A stretch of DNA of 64,000 nucleotides from Acidobacteriota bacterium (GCA_021818865.1 JAKASX010000004.1:37684-101683), one strand, 5' to 3'; counted from the stretch's first letter, positions 27,836 through 36,897 are shown. Translations and numbers: made by a program. The notes: generated by a model from the sequence alone, not told the origin.

Positions 27836-29242
27836 TCACTTTGCGTAAACGTCCTGCATTTGGCCCGTGGCGCGGGCCAGCTCGGCCCTCGCCTCGTTAT
27901 AGCCATAAAGCGCGCCAATCTGATTATCGTAGGCCCGCGCCAGCGCGTCTTGCGCGCTGACCACCTCGATGTTGTCGGCGACGCCGGCCTGGAAACGGTC
28001 ACGCGCCTGGGAGACTTCCTCCTGTGCGAGCGCGACGCCCAGATTTGCCACGCGCACTTCGTGGCGAGCGGCCTCAAGGTCCGCCACCGCGGTTTTCACC
28101 TCGAGCGCGATTTGATTCGCCAGATCCTGCCGCTGTTGCGCCAACTTGGCCAATTGGAGATTCGCTTTCGCCTCCCCGGCCTGAATGCGGCCGCCGGTGA
28201 AGAGCGGCCATTCGATGCGCGCTTCGTAGATGTAGGTGGGAATCACCGTGGCGGCGGAAATTCCCTCCTGCAGGTACTGGCCGTCGAAGCTGAGCGTCGG
28301 AAGCTTCTGGTCCCTAGCGCTCAAGCGCTCGGCTTCCAGCTGCAATTCGCGGGCGTTGAGCTGCTTCATTTCCGGCCGGTTGGTGAGCGCCATCGCGACG
28401 CTCTGTTGCGCGGTGAAGGGAGGGGTTTGGTAGAAGCTGAGCCGGTCGGTGAGCTCGATCTGTGTGCGCGGGTTGACGTTGAGCAGTCGCGCCAGCCCGT
28501 AGATGGCGGTTTTCTGCTGCGTTTCCGCCTGGATCAGATTCTGCTGCTCGTTTTGCAGCTCGACATTGGCGCGCAGGGTATCGAGCCCGGTCGAAACGCC
28601 GTGCTTCTGCAGGTCGCGCGCCTGATCGTAGAGCGTCTGGGCCAGGTGTACGCGCGACCGCGCCGCGTGGACGTTGGCCATCGCTCGCAGGCTGGCAAGG
28701 TATTGCGAAACGACGAGCAGCGTCATCTGTTCGCGGACGCCCATTTCGCTGTCGCTCGCTTCGGTCACCGCGTGGTCCGCTGCCTTGAGGTTTCGCCACA
28801 GAGAGAGGTTGAAAATCGGCATCGAGAAAATGCCGCCCGCGTTGAAAACTTGGAACGGACCGATGTGCTGGGCAATGCCGGGAAACGGCTTCCCGAAATT
28901 GGCTTCGATGTTCCCGCGAACCGCGCTGTCGTTCACCTCGAGCGAGCCCTGCGGCAGCAGGTTCGACCGAGCCATCTTGCGGTCCTGTTCGCTCTCCGCC
29001 AAATCGATCGCGCCGATCTGCACCTCGGGATTCTGATGCAGCGCCAGCTCGACGGCGGCGCGCAGCGTGAGCTGGAGCGTGGGAACGGATTTGGCGGGAG
29101 CGGCAGCGGCGGGTTTTGCCGCTTGCGCCGGCAAGCGAACGGTCAGCAGCAGCGCTGCGGCCACCATCCACGCCAGATGTTTGGCCCTCCGGCGCAAAGT
29201 GCCCCGCGGCGCCTGCGTGGCGGAAACATCACTCCGATCCAA
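27836..29242 (-). CDS. TolC-family outer-membrane efflux channel
   Basis: The frame is open from 29518. The start is unclear: TTG 29242 gives 468 residues with a basic n-region (RGTLRRRAKHLAWM) before the signal core MVAAALLLTVRLPAQA, and ATG 29167 is the shortest option. The mature part shows two OEP repeats, each starting with LRAAVELALHQNPEV-like or MALTNRPEMKQLN sequence, and long coiled-coil helices (for example RANVELQNEQQNLIQAETQQ). The family forms trimeric channels through the outer membrane for drug efflux or type I secretion. The EmrA-like adaptor gene follows after 12 bases. Confidence 0.85.
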   Translation of the reverse strand: MDRSDVSATQAPRGTLRRRAKHLAWMVAAALLLTVRLPAQAAKPAAAAPAKSVPTLQLTLRAAVELALHQNPEVQIGAIDLAESEQDRKMARSNLLPQGSLEVNDSAVRGNIEANFGKPFPGIAQHIGPFQVFNAGGIFSMPIFNLSLWRNLKAADHAVTEASDSEMGVREQMTLLVVSQYLASLRAMANVHAARSRVHLAQTLYDQARDLQKHGVSTGLDTLRANVELQNEQQNLIQAETQQKTAIYGLARLLNVNPRTQIELTDRLSFYQTPPFTAQQSVAMALTNRPEMKQLNARELQLEAERLSARDQKLPTLSFDGQYLQEGISAATVIPTYIYEARIEWPLFTGGRIQAGEAKANLQLAKLAQQRQDLANQIALEVKTAVADLEAARHEVRVANLGVALAQEEVSQARDRFQAGVADNIEVVSAQDALARAYDNQIGALYGYNEARAELARATGQMQDVYAK

Positions 29243-29598
29243 CGGATGGTTTTGCGCCGGCGAGTCCGTTTCCTCAATGCGCGGGGAAGAAGCGCAACCG
29301 AATGATTTTCCGGGAGCGCCGCTCGAAACGTGGCGTCCCGCGAGCTTTCTTATCCAGTCGTTTGTTTTCGAAAACCGCAGCTCACAAAAACACAAGTGTC
29401 GTTCCTCGATGCTGCCAAATTTTCCGTTACGGAGCAGTCCATTGTATCTGATGAAGCCTGCTGGCGATATGTCGCATACGCAAACGGACCGCCCCGCCGG
29501 GGAACGGGCTGATTTCACGCGATGAGCCCGTCCGCGACCCTGGTTCAGAGACGAAGCTTGGTGGTGATGCCGTGGCCCCGTGGGACGGGCTGGGCGCC

Positions 29599-30642
29599 TC
29601 AGCCGCCGCGCGTGTGCATTTCGAGGTGCGGATCCTGGCGAAGCGCCTCGATGGCGATCAAGGGTCCGCGCGAGCGTGTTGCACGCCGTTCCTCAGCTCC
29701 GCGATCCATTCTGGCCGACCATTCCGCCGCGATGACTCGCGCGATTTCTTCGCGCCTTGCGCCGCGCCGCAGCGGCCCGCGCAAATCAATCCCGCGCGCG
29801 GCGTAAAGGCAAAGATACCACTGGCCGTCCGCCGTCAAACGGCTGCGGTCGCAATCGCGGCAGAAGGGAGCGGTGACCGACGCGATGATTCCAAAGGTTG
29901 AGCCGTCAGCCAAAGCGAATCGCTGGGCCGGCGCGCTGCCCTGGCCGGGAATCGGTTCGACGCTGCCGTGATGGCTTGCGACGCGTTCGAGAATTTCCTG
30001 GCGCGAGACGACCTCAGCCCCGGACCAGTGTGTGGCTCCGCCAACGTCCATGTATTCGATGAAGCGAAGCTCCGCCCCGAGTTCGCGAGCGAAATCGAGC
30101 ATCGGAAGGATTTCGTCGTCGTTGACGCCCCGGATGAGCACCATATCCAGCTTGAGTGGCGGGAAACCGGCGTCCCTGGCGGCGCGGATGCCTTCCAGCA
30201 CGCGGGCGTGCAGGTCCTGCCGCGTGAGCTCCAGGAACCGCTCCGGATGAAGCGTATCGAGGCTGACGGTTACGCGGCCCAGGCCGGCATCGCGCAGGCG
30301 GCGCGCGGAATCGGCGAGCAGGATGCCGTTCGTTGTCATCGCGATGTCTTCGATCCGCGTGTTTGCCGCCAGCAGGCGCACCAGCCGCTCGAGGTCGCGC
30401 CGCAGCAGCGGCTCGCCGCCGGTCAAGCGCACCTTGCGCACACCGGCCTCGGTGAAAATTGAGACCAGGTCGGCGATTTCCTCGTAGCGCAGCAAATCAT
30501 CATGCGGCAGCCATTCGTAATTCTGTTCCGGCATGCAATAGCGGCAACGCAAATTGCAACGATCGGTGACGGAAAGCCGCAACTGGCCAAGCGGACGGCC
30601 GTGCACGTCGGTAACGGCCGCGGAATCGGGGCGTTCAGGCAT
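29599..30642 (-). CDS. moaA: GTP 3',8-cyclase (molybdenum cofactor biosynthesis)
   Basis: 347 residues from ATG 30642. The radical SAM cluster motif CNLRCRYCMPE, the SAM motif LTGGEPLLRRDL, and the second cluster CxxC-x13-C (in FCRDCDRSRLTADGQWYLCLY) are intact. The protein ends in the Gly-Gly tail that MoaA needs for activity. It converts GTP to the cyclic 3',8-dihydro intermediate in the first step of molybdopterin synthesis. Other moa genes are not in the window. Confidence 0.93.
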   Translation of the reverse strand: MPERPDSAAVTDVHGRPLGQLRLSVTDRCNLRCRYCMPEQNYEWLPHDDLLRYEEIADLVSIFTEAGVRKVRLTGGEPLLRRDLERLVRLLAANTRIEDIAMTTNGILLADSARRLRDAGLGRVTVSLDTLHPERFLELTRQDLHARVLEGIRAARDAGFPPLKLDMVLIRGVNDDEILPMLDFARELGAELRFIEYMDVGGATHWSGAEVVSRQEILERVASHHGSVEPIPGQGSAPAQRFALADGSTFGIIASVTAPFCRDCDRSRLTADGQWYLCLYAARGIDLRGPLRRGARREEIARVIAAEWSARMDRGAEERRATRSRGPLIAIEALRQDPHLEMHTRGG

Positions 30643-30749
30643 CAGTAAGGGTCTCGCGTGTAGATGGTAGGGTTTGGCGCGAGCGCGAGTCAAACAGCCG
30701 GAATCGGCCGAGCTTCGTCCCGCAAAGGCTGGCGAAGCCGCTTCCGGCG

Positions 30750-31097
30750 TCAGCTCGCTTTCGCGGCTGGCTGATACAACCGGTCGATTTTCGCGCCAAG
30801 AATGAAATCACTTTCGGTGAGTCCGTCGATTTTGTGCGTCCAGATGGTGATTTCCACCTTTCCCCAAGCGAGAAAAATATCGGGGTGGTGGCCTTGCTCC
30901 TCGGCGAGCGCGCCCACTTTATCCACGAAATCGAGCGCCGTGCGGAAATCGGGAAATGAGAAGCGGCGCGAGATATGATGTTCGTTCACCACGTTCCAAT
31001 CGGGAATCTGGCTCGAGAGCGGCGCAAGTTCGGCGCCTTTGAGCGGTGGAACCCCTCCGCGGCAGGGAACGCACGTCTTGGCGGCAAGATCCGGCAC
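30750..31097 (-). CDS. phhB: Pterin-4a-carbinolamine dehydratase
   Basis: 115 residues. GTG at 31097 is chosen because AGGAG lies seven bases upstream. The PCD/DCoH fold residues are visible: FSFPDFRTALDFVDKVGALAEEQGHHPDI with the HHPD core, then WTHKIDGLTESDFILGAKID. The enzyme dehydrates 4a-hydroxytetrahydrobiopterin. Bacteria without phenylalanine hydroxylase also keep it, possibly for molybdopterin or folate metabolism; moaA is the next gene downstream on the same strand. Confidence 0.85.
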   Translation of the reverse strand: MPDLAAKTCVPCRGGVPPLKGAELAPLSSQIPDWNVVNEHHISRRFSFPDFRTALDFVDKVGALAEEQGHHPDIFLAWGKVEITIWTHKIDGLTESDFILGAKIDRLYQPAAKAS

Positions 31098-31200
31098 GGC
31101 AGACTCCTTTCCTCAGCCCGATGCACCACGGGCGATCGGGCGGCAGCTGTTTAGATGAATGGGACGCGCGCGGGATGCCAACTCGACGGCGGTTTCCCGG

Positions 31201-32079
31201 TCAGGCGCTCGCCTGCTTCCGCTCCATTTCCTTGGCGCGGCACTGGGCGACGTAAGCAGTAAAGATTTCACCGAGCCGATGCGTCAGCGGACCGGGAGCG
31301 GCGGAAATTCTGTGACCGGCGATTTCGGCGACAGCCAAAACCGCGCGATTCGTGGAGGAAATGAACACCTCGTCGGCGGAATAGAGATCGTCCGGGTGCA
31401 GCACGCCTTCGCGCAAGACGATGTCCGATTTTGGCGCCAGTTCCAGCAGCACTTCGCGCGTGACTCCCGCCAGGCAGCCGGAATCGAGCGGTGGGGTGGT
31501 CACCTGGCCGGCGTGAACGGCAAACAGATTGGCCGCTGTGCATTCGGCTACTTCGCCCCGCTCGTTGAGCAGAACGATTTCGTCGAAGCCCATTCGTTTT
31601 GCTTCGTGAGCGTGCCAGACGTTGTTGAGCCAGCTGATCACTTTCGTCCCCGCAAGCGGCGAAGCGGCGTGCCGGCCGTGCTCGCCGAGCGCTAGCCGCA
31701 CCGTTTCCGGATATTTCGGCAGCGGGCCAACGGTAACGACGATATCGGTTTCGGGAAAGGATTCGCCGCTGTGCCAGATGCCCGTCCGATTCCAAATCAC
31801 GTAAATGCGCACCGCGCCTTCGCTCACCTGGTTGGCGCGAATCACTTCGTAAACGCTCTTTCGCACCGGCTCACCGTCGGCCGGTAGCGGCACGTGCGTC
31901 CGCTCGGAATCGCGCCGCAGCCGTCGCCAGTGGCGCTCGAAGGCAAAGGGCCAGCCGTCGAAAACGCGCAGCGTGGTGAAAAGCCCCCAGCCGTTGATCA
32001 GGCCTTCTTGCCCGGGCGAAAGCCGTGATTGCTCGATGGGCAGGAGTCGCCCGTTATGTGAAATCATGGAATGAATCAT
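31201..32079 (-). CDS. Class IV (PLP) aminotransferase, BCAT / ADC-lyase type
   Basis: 292 residues from ATG 32079. Fold type IV features are clear: INGWGLFTTLRVFDG near the N-terminus, the PLP lysine in GTKVISWLNNVWHAHEAKRMG, EVAECTAANLFAV, and DEVFISSTNRAVLAV near the C-terminus. The family includes branched-chain and D-amino-acid aminotransferases and aminodeoxychorismate lyase (PabC). Length and motifs do not decide between them. A PabC role would fit with folate synthesis from chorismate, but no pab genes are adjacent. Confidence 0.82.
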   Translation of the reverse strand: MIHSMISHNGRLLPIEQSRLSPGQEGLINGWGLFTTLRVFDGWPFAFERHWRRLRRDSERTHVPLPADGEPVRKSVYEVIRANQVSEGAVRIYVIWNRTGIWHSGESFPETDIVVTVGPLPKYPETVRLALGEHGRHAASPLAGTKVISWLNNVWHAHEAKRMGFDEIVLLNERGEVAECTAANLFAVHAGQVTTPPLDSGCLAGVTREVLLELAPKSDIVLREGVLHPDDLYSADEVFISSTNRAVLAVAEIAGHRISAAPGPLTHRLGEIFTAYVAQCRAKEMERKQASA

Positions 32080-32184
32080 CGGTTGACCTCGTTCTAGGAC
32101 TCACGCCGACTTGGCCAATGTTCTTTCGGCCCCATGATATATCAACGACGCCTCGGCGGAAACAATGAAACGCGGTGCGCGCCC

Positions 32185-32391
32185 TCAACTCGATTTGATG
32201 CGGTCGGAGGTAACTTCCACTTCGCTGACTCCGCGGAAGGAAAAAAGCAGGCGAACCAGGAACATCGGCGGATCGGTGCTTGTCTGGCGAACGATCGTGC
32301 CGACAGCGTCGGTGACGGCGGCGTGAAAGGTGACGCCCTGCACTTGCATCCCGGCGAGATTCACGCGCACGGTTTGGCCGTTTTGGAACAT
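32185..32391 (-). CDS. Small conserved-looking protein, unknown function
   Basis: 68 residues from ATG 32391 (an in-frame TTG at 32427 would add 12). The sequence alternates hydrophobic and polar residues like a small beta-barrel (GQTVRVNLAGMQVQGVTFHA, DPPMFLVRLLFSFRGVSEVEV) and has no membrane helix or signal. No family is recognised. It lies between the aminotransferase and a repeat-rich gap upstream. Confidence 0.45.
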   Translation of the reverse strand: MFQNGQTVRVNLAGMQVQGVTFHAAVTDAVGTIVRQTSTDPPMFLVRLLFSFRGVSEVEVTSDRIKSS

Positions 32392-32754
32392 GCGGACTAT
32401 TGTTGCCGCGACGGCCGGGGAAGGCAACCGTTGCTTTTGGTTTGCAAGAGTGTCAGCCTCGCGGTGGCGCAGCCTTCCAGAGCCTGTGTAGCAACCAGTT
32501 TTTTCGGAAGGGCACGGCGGAACCTGTCCCGACGAAGTCGGGAGCCGTGCCGCAAGCGCCTGGAAGTCAGCGGGGCTTTCGCGTTGTTTGCGTCCCGACG
32601 CCCTTTGTCGGGAAGCCGCTGAGGCAGTGCTTGCGAGTTGTCACACAAACTCTCCCAGCCTGTGCGCTGGGACGGGCGCCAAAAGCGGGAGTTCATCGGA
32701 GGCCGTCGTCATACCCTCGTCGATGCAATGCCAAACGGATTCATTCCGCCCGCA
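32392..32754. repeat. Gap rich in palindromic repeats, between the small ORF and nusB
   Basis: About 360 bases. GGCACGGC and GCCGTGCC arms (about 32508-32515 and 32543-32551) enclose a perfect hairpin TCCCGAC-GAA-GTCGGGA (32527-32543). A second CCCGAC/GTCGGG pair follows near 32605-32625. AGCCGCTGAGG and CTCCCAGCCTGTGCGCTGGGA link it to the repeats at 35.5 kb and 47.2 kb. No gene is supported. Confidence 0.55.
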
Positions 32755-33171
32755 TCATGCCCCGCGCGGCGCCGCCAGTTCTTTGCGCACCGCGTCGAGA
32801 ATGCCGTTGAGGAAAGCGATGGCGTCCGGTTCGGAAAATTTCTTGGCCAGCTCCAGCGCTTCGTTGAGGACAACGATTTCCGGCGTTTCGCCGCGCCGCA
32901 GCTCGTGGATGGCGAGCCGCAAAATATTGCGGTCGATCGCCGCCATGCGCTCGATGCGCCAGTTTTCGGCGTGACGCGAAATCAGTTCGTCGCTGATGGG
33001 CGCATCGGCGGCCGCGCCTTCGAAAAGGGAATTGGCGAGGAAGCGAAGTTCGCCGGCCGCGCGCGTGGTTTTCCAGAACGTCGCCTTTACGCGAGACGGC
33101 TCGCCCTGGGACAGCTCCCACTGGTAGAGCATCTGGAGCGCGTATTCGCGCGCTTTGCGCCGGAATCCCAT
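32755..33171 (-). CDS. nusB: Transcription antitermination protein NusB
   Basis: 138 residues from ATG 33171, two bases after the ribH stop. The all-helical NusB signature is present: FRRKAREYALQMLYQWEL at the N-terminus, ERMAAIDRNILRLAIHEL in the middle and VVLNEALELAKKFSEPDAIAFLNGILD at the end. NusB binds boxA RNA with NusE (S10) to prevent early termination, above all in rRNA operons. The ribH-nusB pair is a common arrangement. Confidence 0.93.
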   Translation of the reverse strand: MGFRRKAREYALQMLYQWELSQGEPSRVKATFWKTTRAAGELRFLANSLFEGAAADAPISDELISRHAENWRIERMAAIDRNILRLAIHELRRGETPEIVVLNEALELAKKFSEPDAIAFLNGILDAVRKELAAPRGA

Positions 33172-33173
33172 GC

Positions 33174-33701
33174 TCAGCGCCGCCGGCGCGCCGGCCGAGG
33201 CTTCGGTTGCGCTGATGGCGCGGCGAGCCGGCGCGAAAGATGACCCATTTCAATCGCCGCCAGCGCCGCTTCGGCGCCCTTGTTGCCGCTCTTGAGCCCC
33301 GCGCGGTCGATTGCCTGTTCGAGCGTTTCGCAAGTGAGCACGCAAAAAATCATCGGGACACCGGTATCGAGCTGGGCGAGCTGAACGCCGCGCGCCACTT
33401 CCGTCGAGATGTATTCGAAATGCTGCGTTTCGCCCTGCAAAATGCAGCCGATGCAGATGACGGAGGCGTACCGGCCGGAAGCGGCCATTTTCTTCGCCGT
33501 AATCGGAATCTCAAAGGAGCCGGGTACGCGCGCCACGTCAATCTGCGCGGCCGTGGCGCCGGCGCGCTCCAGCACGTCTAGCGCGCCCGCAAGCAGCCGC
33601 TCGGTGATGAAACTGTTGAACCGGCTGACGACGACGGCGAAATGCAGATTCCCGGCGCTCAAGTCGCCGCGAATCTGGCCGAATCGGGCTGGTTCAGGCA
33701 T
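33174..33701 (-). CDS. ribH: 6,7-dimethyl-8-ribityllumazine synthase
   Basis: 175 residues from ATG 33701. Lumazine synthase features are in order: FAVVVSRFNSFITERLLAGA, VARVPGSFEIPITAKKMA, the catalytic His in GETQHFEYI, and GVPMIFCVLTCETLEQAIDRAG. The enzyme condenses a ribityl-aminouracil with dihydroxybutanone phosphate in riboflavin synthesis. The C-terminus carries an extra Arg/Pro-rich tail ending RRRR. Other rib genes are not in the window. nusB is directly downstream. Confidence 0.93.
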   Translation of the reverse strand: MPEPARFGQIRGDLSAGNLHFAVVVSRFNSFITERLLAGALDVLERAGATAAQIDVARVPGSFEIPITAKKMAASGRYASVICIGCILQGETQHFEYISTEVARGVQLAQLDTGVPMIFCVLTCETLEQAIDRAGLKSGNKGAEAALAAIEMGHLSRRLAAPSAQPKPRPARRRR

Positions 33702-33777
33702 GAAAGATTCACCGGAGCGCCCGGAAGCCTTTGCGGCCGTCTGCCGGCCGCCTGTGCCACGGGCGCTTCGGGACAGT

Positions 33778-34560
33778 TTACCGGTTCTTGAATTGCGCGG
33801 CACGTTTTTCGAGGAAGGCACGAGTGCCCTCGCGCATGTCTTCGGTGGCGCACAGCAGGCCAAAGAGCGTCGCTTCGAGGAACAAACCCTCCTCTTGCGA
33901 TATTTCGAGGCCTCGGTCGATCGCCTCGATTGAATATTTCACCGCAAGCGGCGCATTCGCGACGATTTTTCCCGCCATCGCCTCGGCGGCCGCGATGAGC
34001 TCGCCCGGCTCGACCACTTGATTTACCAGACCGATGCGCAAGGCTTCCTCGGCGGAAATCATTTCGCCGGTGAGCACCAGTTGCGCCGCCACGCCGCGGC
34101 CGCACAGCCGCGCCAGGCGCTGCGTTCCGCCGTACCCGGGCAGAATGCCCAGTTTCACCTCCGGCTGGCCGAGTCGCGCGGTGCGGCTGGCGATGCGGAG
34201 CGTGCAGGCGAGCGCCAGTTCGCAGCCGCCGCCGAGCGCAAAACCGTTGATCGCGGCGATGGAGGGTTTTCCCATCGTTTCGAGCCGCCGCAGAACGCTC
34301 TGCCCGTACAGCGAAAATTCCTTGCCGTCCACGGGCGTGCGCTGCGCCAGTTCGCCGATATCGGCCCCGGCGACGAACGATTTTTCGCCCGCGCCGGTCA
34401 GGATGAGCGCGCGGACGACCGCATCGCCCGCTGCTTCCGCGAGGCACGCGTCCAGTTCCTCCATCGTTTTCCGGTTCAGTGCGTTGAGTACTTTCGGCCG
34501 GTTGAATGTGATGTAGGCGACCGCGCCTTTTACTTCGTACAACAGATTTTCGTAGGGCAT
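33778..34560 (-). CDS. Enoyl-CoA hydratase/isomerase family protein
   Basis: 260 residues from ATG 34560. Crotonase features: the oxyanion-hole segments KSFVAGADIGELA and INGFALGGGCELALA, the catalytic Glu region PEVKLGILPGYGGTQRL, and GLVNQVVEPGELIAAA. The sequence fits short-chain enoyl-CoA hydratase (crotonase). It lies 23 bases after the 3-hydroxyacyl-CoA dehydrogenase gene, and the thiolase is upstream, so the three probably act together in beta-oxidation or in the reverse route to C4 acyl-CoA. Confidence 0.88.
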   Translation of the reverse strand: MPYENLLYEVKGAVAYITFNRPKVLNALNRKTMEELDACLAEAAGDAVVRALILTGAGEKSFVAGADIGELAQRTPVDGKEFSLYGQSVLRRLETMGKPSIAAINGFALGGGCELALACTLRIASRTARLGQPEVKLGILPGYGGTQRLARLCGRGVAAQLVLTGEMISAEEALRIGLVNQVVEPGELIAAAEAMAGKIVANAPLAVKYSIEAIDRGLEISQEEGLFLEATLFGLLCATEDMREGTRAFLEKRAAQFKNR

Positions 34561-34583
34561 CGGAGCGTCTCCGTCGCGCGGGA

Positions 34584-35471
34584 TCAGAAAACCAGCGGAA
34601 TCGGCTTGGGGTTCTTGGGATCGGCGTAGTCGTAGAATCCGCGGCCGCTCTTGCGTCCGTTCCAGCCGGCAAGCACCATGCGCTTCAAAAGCGCCGGCGG
34701 CGCGAACCGCGTTTCGCGAAATTCATCGAACATGACGTTGGCGATGTAGTAGGTGGTGTCGAGCCCGACGAAATCGAGCAGCGTCAGAGGCCCCATCGGA
34801 TAGCCGCAGCCCAGCTTCATCGAATTGTCGATGTCCACCACCGACGCCAGACCATCCTGAAGAACGCGAATTGCGTCCAGTAGGTACGGCACCAGCAGCC
34901 GGTTCACAATGAAGCCGGTGCGATCGCCGGTGCGAACGGGCACTTTGCCGAGCCTTTCGGCGAACTGGATGGTTTCCTCGTAGGCGGCCGCGTCGGTGGC
35001 GATCGTGCGCACCACTTCGACGAGCTTCATTATCGGAACCGGATTGAAAAAGTGTAGGCCGAGGAAACGATCCGGCCGGGTGGTGCCGGTGGCCATTTCG
35101 GTGATCGAAAGCGAAGAGGTGTTGCTGGCGAAGATGGTCGTGCGTGGGCAAAGCTTGTCGAGTTTCGCGTACAGTTCGCGTTTCACCGGCAATTGCTCGG
35201 TGACCGCCTCGATCACGATATCGGAATCCTTCAGGTCTTCGAGATTCGTGGTGCCCTTCAGCCGCGCGGCCACCAGGTCGCGATCGGCCGCGCTCAGCGT
35301 GCCTTTTTCCACCAGCCGCGCCAGATTTTTCTGAATGGAGCCGAGCCCTTTCTGTAGCAGTTCGTCGTTCACTTCTCGAACGGTGACGCTAAATCCTGCC
35401 TGCGCCGCGGTTTGGGCGATGCCCGAACCCATCAGGCCACAGCCAATCACACCGACTTTCTGAATCGCCAT
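34584..35471 (-). CDS. 3-hydroxybutyryl-CoA (3-hydroxyacyl-CoA) dehydrogenase
   Basis: 295 residues; ATG 35471 has AAGGAGGAGAG directly upstream, so the longer frame is rejected. The NAD loop VGVIGCGLMGSGIAQTAA, FASNTSSLSITEMA, the catalytic LGLHFFNPVPIMKLVEVV, and the C-terminal RLLVPYLLDAIRVLQDGLA and GPLTLLDFVGLDT motifs match the stand-alone dehydrogenase (Hbd/FadB2 type). It interconverts acetoacetyl-CoA and 3-hydroxybutyryl-CoA. A repeat-bearing gap of 143 bases separates it from the thiolase gene. Confidence 0.92.
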   Translation of the reverse strand: MAIQKVGVIGCGLMGSGIAQTAAQAGFSVTVREVNDELLQKGLGSIQKNLARLVEKGTLSAADRDLVAARLKGTTNLEDLKDSDIVIEAVTEQLPVKRELYAKLDKLCPRTTIFASNTSSLSITEMATGTTRPDRFLGLHFFNPVPIMKLVEVVRTIATDAAAYEETIQFAERLGKVPVRTGDRTGFIVNRLLVPYLLDAIRVLQDGLASVVDIDNSMKLGCGYPMGPLTLLDFVGLDTTYYIANVMFDEFRETRFAPPALLKRMVLAGWNGRKSGRGFYDYADPKNPKPIPLVF

Positions 35472-35499
35472 CTCTCCTCCTTCGGGAAGCAAAACAGGT

Positions 35500-35575
35500 G
35501 CTAAGGGCACGGCTTCAGCCGTGCCGTACGTACCGCTTTACCAACGCGGCTTTAGCCGCTGAGGGCTGCGGTTGG
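35500..35575. repeat. Palindromic intergenic repeat (two hairpins)
   Basis: GGCACGGC-TTCA-GCCGTGCC (35506-35525) and GCGGC-TTTA-GCCGC (35546-35559) followed by TGAGGGCTGCGGTTGGGAG. Both hairpins recur with small changes at 46.6-47.2 kb, so this is a dispersed repeat. It lies between the thiolase and dehydrogenase genes and could also form a hairpin in their mRNA. Confidence 0.65.
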
Positions 35576-35614
35576 GAGCTGCCACGCAAATTCCAAAACC
35601 TTGACCGCCAGCGA

Positions 35615-36808
35615 CTACGCGAGCGATTCCACGATCAACGCGATGCCCTGGCCGCCGCCGATGCACGCCGTCGCCAGGCCGTACCGTAGGTTCTTCCGCC
35701 GCAATTCGAGCAAAAGCGTAAGAACCAGCCGCGTGCCCGTCGCGCCGAGCGGATGCCCCAGCGCAATCGCTCCTCCGTTCACGTTGGTCTTGTCGCGATT
35801 GAGCTTAAGCAACTTCTCGACGCCCAGATATTGCGCTGCAAACGCTTCGTTCACCTCGATCCGGTCCATCTGTTCGAGTTTCAGTCCGGCCCTGGCCAGT
35901 GCCTTTTCCGTAGAGGGAACCGGACCAAGGCCCATCAGCTTCGGCTCGACGCCGGCGACGGCCCACGACACGATGCGGCCAAGCGGTTTCCAGCCCTTGC
36001 TCTTGGCGTAATCTTTGTGCGCGACAACGACTGCAGCTCCGCCGTCCACAATGCCGCTGGCGTTTCCGGCCGTCACCAGGCCGTTTTTCTGAAAGGCAGG
36101 CGGCAACTTTTCGAGCGTTTCCATCGTCGTTTCCGGCCGGCGATGGTCGTCATCGGTCGCCATCACGCTCTTGCGTCCCTGCTTCACCTCGACGGGAACG
36201 ATTTCTTCCTTCAAATAGCCCGCACGAACGGCGGCGTCGGCGGTCTGCTGGCTGCGCAGCGCGTACTCGTCACATTCGCGGCGCGTGATGCCGTACTCCT
36301 GAGCGATATTTTCCGCCGTGCCGGCCATCGTGAAACCGCAATAGGTATCGAGCAGACCTGCCATCAGCGAATCTTCCAGCGCGCCTTCGCCCAGGCGGAA
36401 ACCCGTCCGTGCCCCGCGCACCACATGCGGAGCCTGCGTCATGTTCTCCATGCCGCCTGCCAGCACCAGTCTCGCTTCGCCCAGCAGGATGCGGTGCGCC
36501 GATTGGATGATGGATTCGATTCCCGAGCCGCAGATGCGGTTCACGGTGACGGCGGGCGTTTCCTTCGGCAAACCCGCTTTCAGGGCCACGTGGCGCGCGC
36601 CGTAGAGCGCGTCGGAGCTGGTCTGCTGCGCATTGCCGAAAATCGCGTGCTCGAATTCGGCCGGATCGGCCCCGGCGCGCTTGATCGCCTCGCGCGAGGC
36701 GTTGGCGGCCAGATCGATGGCCGAAGTGTCCTTGAACAATCCGACGTAGCGCGCCATCGGGGTGCGCGCGCCGGCAACGATCACCACATCGCTGGGTTCC
36801 ATGCTCAT
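35615..36808 (-). CDS. Acetyl-CoA acetyltransferase (thiolase)
   Basis: 397 residues from ATG 36808; a second ATG two codons in is an alternative. The full set of thiolase residues is present: the nucleophile Cys in NRICGSGIESIIQSA, NGGAIALGHPLGATGTRL with the conserved His, and the C-terminal Cys in ATACIGGGQGIAL. It catalyses the exchange between two acetyl-CoA and acetoacetyl-CoA, or cleaves longer 3-ketoacyl-CoA. It is first in a run with the 3-hydroxyacyl-CoA dehydrogenase and enoyl-CoA hydratase genes. Confidence 0.92.
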   Translation of the reverse strand: MSMEPSDVVIVAGARTPMARYVGLFKDTSAIDLAANASREAIKRAGADPAEFEHAIFGNAQQTSSDALYGARHVALKAGLPKETPAVTVNRICGSGIESIIQSAHRILLGEARLVLAGGMENMTQAPHVVRGARTGFRLGEGALEDSLMAGLLDTYCGFTMAGTAENIAQEYGITRRECDEYALRSQQTADAAVRAGYLKEEIVPVEVKQGRKSVMATDDDHRRPETTMETLEKLPPAFQKNGLVTAGNASGIVDGGAAVVVAHKDYAKSKGWKPLGRIVSWAVAGVEPKLMGLGPVPSTEKALARAGLKLEQMDRIEVNEAFAAQYLGVEKLLKLNRDKTNVNGGAIALGHPLGATGTRLVLTLLLELRRKNLRYGLATACIGGGQGIALIVESLA

Positions 36809-36897
36809 TCATCCTCCGGATCTCGCGCGCCAGGCTGACGCCGGGTGCGCAAAAACCTGATTTTTCGGGGCGGGGGAGCGTCCAGCCCGGCTGGCAT

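Noticed and set aside
27182..29305. A 707-codon + strand open frame opposite the EmrA and TolC genes
   Set aside because: Antisense shadow with biased Arg/Leu/Val composition and no domain, opposite two clear genes.
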